Shown here: in pieces, positions 15,381 to 20,994 of the stretch
Position numbering within the stretch: position 1 is the first letter of the stretch
Layout of the letters: each line of letters begins with the position of its first letter
Assembly: GCA_012964265.1 (NCBI GenBank)
Contig: DTUH01000024.1
Coordinates: forward strand, 1-20,994
Direction of reading: 5' to 3'
Source: Candidatus Lambdaproteobacteria bacterium
GTDB lineage: Bacteria > SAR324 > NAC60-12
Length of the DNA: 20,994 bases
Made by a program: the position numbers and the translations under genes
The notes under the pieces: generated by a model
What the model saw: only the letters and a program-made list of their open reading frames with translations
Told to the model about the DNA's origin: nothing
Databases searched by the model: none

Positions 15381-15661
15381 TAGCGTTTTGCCCTTTTATC
15401 GTTTTTACCAACATGTCCCCGATATGTTCTGGTAGGAGCGAATTCACCTAATTTGTAACCGACCATATCTTCTGTAATAAAAACGGGAATGAATTTGTTT
15501 CCGTTATGTACGGCGATGTTTGTACCGATAAAATCCGGTAAAATAACAGAACGGCGGGACCATGTTTTAATCAGGCGCCGATCGTTGCTGGCTTTTGCAA
15601 CTGCGACTTTTTTCTCCAGATGGGCATCGACAAACGGCCCTTTTTTTAACGATCTTGGCAC
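15380..15661 (-). CDS. rpsS: 30S ribosomal protein S19
   Basis: This encodes 93 residues of S19, a head protein that pairs with S13 near the A and P sites. It begins MPRSLKKGPFVD, using a GTG start at 15661, and contains WSRRSVILPDFIG and the basic GHVGKNDKRAKR tail. It begins 3 bp after rplB and is coupled to rplV. Confidence 0.98.
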   Translation of the reverse strand: MPRSLKKGPFVDAHLEKKVAVAKASNDRRLIKTWSRRSVILPDFIGTNIAVHNGNKFIPVFITEDMVGYKLGEFAPTRTYRGHVGKNDKRAKR

Positions 15662-15664
15662 TTT

Positions 15665-16483
15665 TTATTTCCTCTTCAAAATATATTTGTCAGTATCCTT
15701 ACGTTTTCTGGTCTTTGCTCCTTTTGTAGGTTTTCCCCATGGAGTTACAGGGTGTCGACCTCCGGAAGTTTTTCCTTCACCACCACCATGTGGATGGTCA
15801 ATTGGATTCATAACTACACCACGTACTGTTGGGCGGCGGCCTAACCAGCGATTTCGACCTGCCTTCCCTATTTTGATATTCATGTGCTCAGGATTGCCGA
15901 CAGTTCCAACTGTTGCCATACACTCGATCCTTACTTTTCTAATCTCTCCGGAACGTAGTTTCAGCTGAGCATAATCGTCGCCTTTTGCCATTAACTGTAT
16001 TGCGGCTCCGGCACTTCGTCCCAGTTGAGCACCTTTTCTCGGTCGGAGTTCAATGCAGTGAAGTAGTGTTCCCACAGGGATATTTTTTAACGGCAGAGCA
16101 TTACCGGTTTTGATGTCAGCCTTTTCACCTGAAAGAATGACATCTCCTACTTTTAAACCTGCAGGTGTCAGAATATATCTTTTCTCACCATCGACATAAT
16201 GCAGCAAGCTGATTCTCGCACTTCGATTCGGATCATACTCAACACTGGCCACTTTGGCAGGAATCCCCTGTTTGTTGCGATTAAAGTCAATGATTCTATA
16301 GCGCCGTTTGTGTCCTCCACCATGATGCCTGACAGTTATTCGACCATTATTATTTCGTCCGCCCTTTTTCTTCAAAGGCGCCAGCAGACTTTTCTCAGGC
16401 GTAGAAGTTGTGATCTCCTCAAAAATGAAACCACTCATTCCCCGTCGTCCCGGAGAGGTTGGTTTGTGGAACTTTATCCCCAT
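15665..16483 (-). CDS. rplB: 50S ribosomal protein L2
   Basis: This encodes 272 residues of L2, one of the most conserved ribosomal proteins, needed for subunit association and the peptidyl-transferase centre environment. The C-terminal RNA-binding part carries VVMNPIDHPHGGGEG with H230, which matches the histidine known to be critical in E. coli (H229). RHHGGGHKRRYR lies at 52-63. It follows rplW by 17 bp. Confidence 0.99.
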   Translation of the reverse strand: MGIKFHKPTSPGRRGMSGFIFEEITTSTPEKSLLAPLKKKGGRNNNGRITVRHHGGGHKRRYRIIDFNRNKQGIPAKVASVEYDPNRSARISLLHYVDGEKRYILTPAGLKVGDVILSGEKADIKTGNALPLKNIPVGTLLHCIELRPRKGAQLGRSAGAAIQLMAKGDDYAQLKLRSGEIRKVRIECMATVGTVGNPEHMNIKIGKAGRNRWLGRRPTVRGVVMNPIDHPHGGGEGKTSGGRHPVTPWGKPTKGAKTRKRKDTDKYILKRK

Positions 16484-16500
16484 AATTCTTTAAGTTTTAT

Positions 16501-16788
16501 TTATGCACCTTCAAAAAATTCAATAGTTTCACCTGCTCTGAGGGTGACTAATGCTTTTTTCCAACTGGACTTGCGTCCTTGGTAACGTCCGAGGCGCTTT
16601 TTCTTGCCCCGAACATTCATTGTTCTAACTTTCAGCACCGAAACTTTAAATGATTTTTCAACGCTTTCTTTGATCTGAATTTTATTTGCTTTCGGGTCAA
16701 CCTCAAAAGCGAATTGATTCCCTTCCTCTTTAAGTGACAAAGTCTTTTCGGACATTTTTGGTGCTCTGATAACATCAAAAATATTCAT
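16501..16788 (-). CDS. rplW: 50S ribosomal protein L23
   Basis: This encodes 95 residues of L23, the main docking site for trigger factor and SRP at the tunnel exit. It begins MNIFDVIRAPKMSEKTL and includes NKIQIKESVEKSFKVSVLKV and the basic loop VRGKKKRLGRYQGRKSSWKK. It overlaps rplD by four bases. Confidence 0.97.
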   Translation of the reverse strand: MNIFDVIRAPKMSEKTLSLKEEGNQFAFEVDPKANKIQIKESVEKSFKVSVLKVRTMNVRGKKKRLGRYQGRKSSWKKALVTLRAGETIEFFEGA

Positions 16789-17411
16789 CTGCCCAACCTT
16801 TCCTTGTATGCCTCAAGAGCATCTTTGACGAAAATCACTTTTGTGTATCTCATCATCTCATAAACATTAAGGCTACGGTAACTCAGCACATGCACGTCAG
16901 GAAGATTTCTGGAAGCAAGTCGCAGGTTGTCTGACACCTCATCTGCTACAATTAAAACCTTTGCCGGCAGTTCAAGCTTGGTCAACAGCGCTTTCAGGTT
17001 CCTGGTTTTGCTGTCAGTTAATGTGAGGCTGTCAAGCACCAGCACTCCATCCTGGCGAACTTTTTCCGCAAACACTGACCTGGTTGCCAAACGCCGTGTC
17101 TTCTTGTTCAGCCGAAATGCATGACTACGCATCTGTGGACCAAAGTTAGTACCGCCATGACGCCGAATAGGCGATTTTGCGCTACCCGCTCTTGAACTGC
17201 CTGTACCTTTTTGTCGATATAGTTTACGGGTACTGTAAGCTACTTCAGAACGGTTTTTTGTTGAATGCGTCCCTTGCTGATTTGCAGCTAAAAACTGACG
17301 AACCACCTCGGAAACAGCTTTTCTGTGGTAAGGCGTTTCCAGAATTGAATCATCAATTTCGATTTCACCTGCGGCTTTATTGCCTGTATCAACGGTTTTT
17401 ATAGTTGCCAT
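16785..17411 (-). CDS. rplD: 50S ribosomal protein L4
   Basis: This encodes 208 residues of L4, whose extended loop reaches the tunnel constriction opposite L22. The loop is evident in RKLYRQKGTGSSRAGSAKSP and RRHGGTNFGPQ. I chose the ATG at 17411 (MATIKTVDTG), the normal L4 start; the frame is open further upstream into the rpsJ end, but that part does not resemble L4. It lies 25 bp after rpsJ with no rplC between, which is unusual. The ribosome-binding site is weak (GCAGGC, rather distant). In E. coli L4 also represses the S10 operon; nothing here shows whether it does so in this organism. Confidence 0.97.
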   Translation of the reverse strand: MATIKTVDTGNKAAGEIEIDDSILETPYHRKAVSEVVRQFLAANQQGTHSTKNRSEVAYSTRKLYRQKGTGSSRAGSAKSPIRRHGGTNFGPQMRSHAFRLNKKTRRLATRSVFAEKVRQDGVLVLDSLTLTDSKTRNLKALLTKLELPAKVLIVADEVSDNLRLASRNLPDVHVLSYRSLNVYEMMRYTKVIFVKDALEAYKERLGR

Positions 17412-17436
17412 GATTTTAAAATTGCCTGCTAAGGCT

Positions 17437-17748
17437 TTATCCTTCTTGCTTGATAGCGATGTCAACTCCTGCAGAAATATCGAGGCGCATTAAAGCATCC
17501 ATCGTCTGTGGAGTCGTGTCCAAAATATAGAGCAGTCTTTTATGTGTGCGAATTTCGAACTGTTCTCTCGACTTTTTATCTACGTGCGGAGAACGCAAAA
17601 CAGTATAGCGGTTCTTCCGGGTTGGAAGTGGAATTGGACCGACTATCTCAGCGCCTGTTCGCCTTACTGTATGAACGATTTCGCTGATGGTTTTGTCGAG
17701 TAGTTTATCGTCGTATCCTTTAAAACGGACCTTTATTTTTTGTTCCAT
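17437..17748 (-). CDS. rpsJ: 30S ribosomal protein S10
   Basis: This encodes 103 residues of S10 (NusE), a head protein that also joins the Nus antitermination complex. It begins MEQKIKVRFKGYD, has VRRTGAEIVGPIPLPTRKNR and RSPHVDKKSREQFEIRTHKR, and ends with a natural stop after RLDISAGVDIAIK. An AGGCGG ribosome-binding site precedes the ATG. It follows tuf by only 17 bp, so there is no room for a long S10 leader of the E. coli kind. Directly downstream comes rplD instead of rplC. Confidence 0.98.
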   Translation of the reverse strand: MEQKIKVRFKGYDDKLLDKTISEIVHTVRRTGAEIVGPIPLPTRKNRYTVLRSPHVDKKSREQFEIRTHKRLLYILDTTPQTMDALMRLDISAGVDIAIKQEG

Positions 17749-17765
17749 TTAACCGCCTGAGTTGT

Positions 17766-18965
<1,200 letters not shown>

Positions 18966-19012
18966 CTCGTCTCCTGTTCCTTTTTCTGTTTTGACTAATT
19001 AATAAATTACGA

Positions 19013-20994
<1,982 letters not shown>

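Noticed and set aside
15489..15968. Plus-strand open frame across rpsS and rplB
   Set aside because: It is antisense to highly conserved genes; the open frame follows from their codon use.
17412..17465. Upstream start for rplD inside the end of rpsJ
   Set aside because: The extra residues overlap rpsJ and do not resemble L4, whose usual start MAT is at 17411.
17749..17765. S10 leader for L4-dependent attenuation
   Set aside because: Only 17 bp separate tuf from rpsJ, which leaves no room for a structured leader.

Overview
The window is an almost complete bacterial ribosomal-protein super-operon (str end, S10, spc and alpha segments) followed by a short DNA-repair and housekeeping block. Every convincing gene lies on the minus strand, so transcription runs from high to low coordinates. 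The organism looks like a Gram-negative, proteobacteria-like bacterium of moderate, AT-leaning base composition. RpoA has the NW...KP start seen in deltaproteobacterial-type alpha subunits, and EF-Tu, SecY, RimO, YebC, RuvA, RuvC and SSB are all of ordinary bacterial type. A marine deltaproteobacterial or SAR324-like lineage is possible, but this is a guess from protein texture only.

Layout in transcription order: fusA (5' end cut by the window edge), tuf, rpsJ, rplD, rplW, rplB, rpsS, rplV, rpsC, rplP, rpmC, rpsQ, rplN, rplX, rplE, rpsN (zinc type), rpsH, rplF, rplR, rpsE, rpmD, rplO, secY, rpmJ, rpsM, rpsK, rpoA and rplQ. Spacing is very tight, with many 1-4 bp start/stop overlaps. A terminator-like hairpin follows rplQ. 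Next come rimO (which modifies ribosomal protein S12), yebC, ruvC, ruvA, ssb and a YgjP-type zinc metallopeptidase gene that ends 55 bp before the window start.

Functionally, the first 16 kb makes translation factors, ribosomal proteins of both subunits, the SecY channel and the RNA polymerase alpha subunit. The last 5 kb makes a ribosome-modifying enzyme, a YebC-family protein, Holliday-junction resolution proteins and the single-strand DNA-binding protein.

I found no new multi-gene system. Points worth a second look: (1) rplC (L3) is absent from its near-universal place between rpsJ and rplD, and rpsD (S4) is absent between rpsK and rpoA; (2) the two neighbours rpoA and rplQ both carry long acidic, probably disordered extensions, the L17 one with a 37-residue tandem repeat; (3) EF-G has altered domain IV tip loops, including loss of the conserved loop histidine; (4) the palindrome TCCGGA occurs 40 times by my count, in all three reading frames; (5) the first 55 bases exactly copy an internal piece of yebC, which looks like a de Bruijn assembly edge. 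No tRNA, rRNA, CRISPR array, insertion sequence or prophage gene was seen. No stretch longer than 300 bases lacks a gene; the longest is 783-1072.
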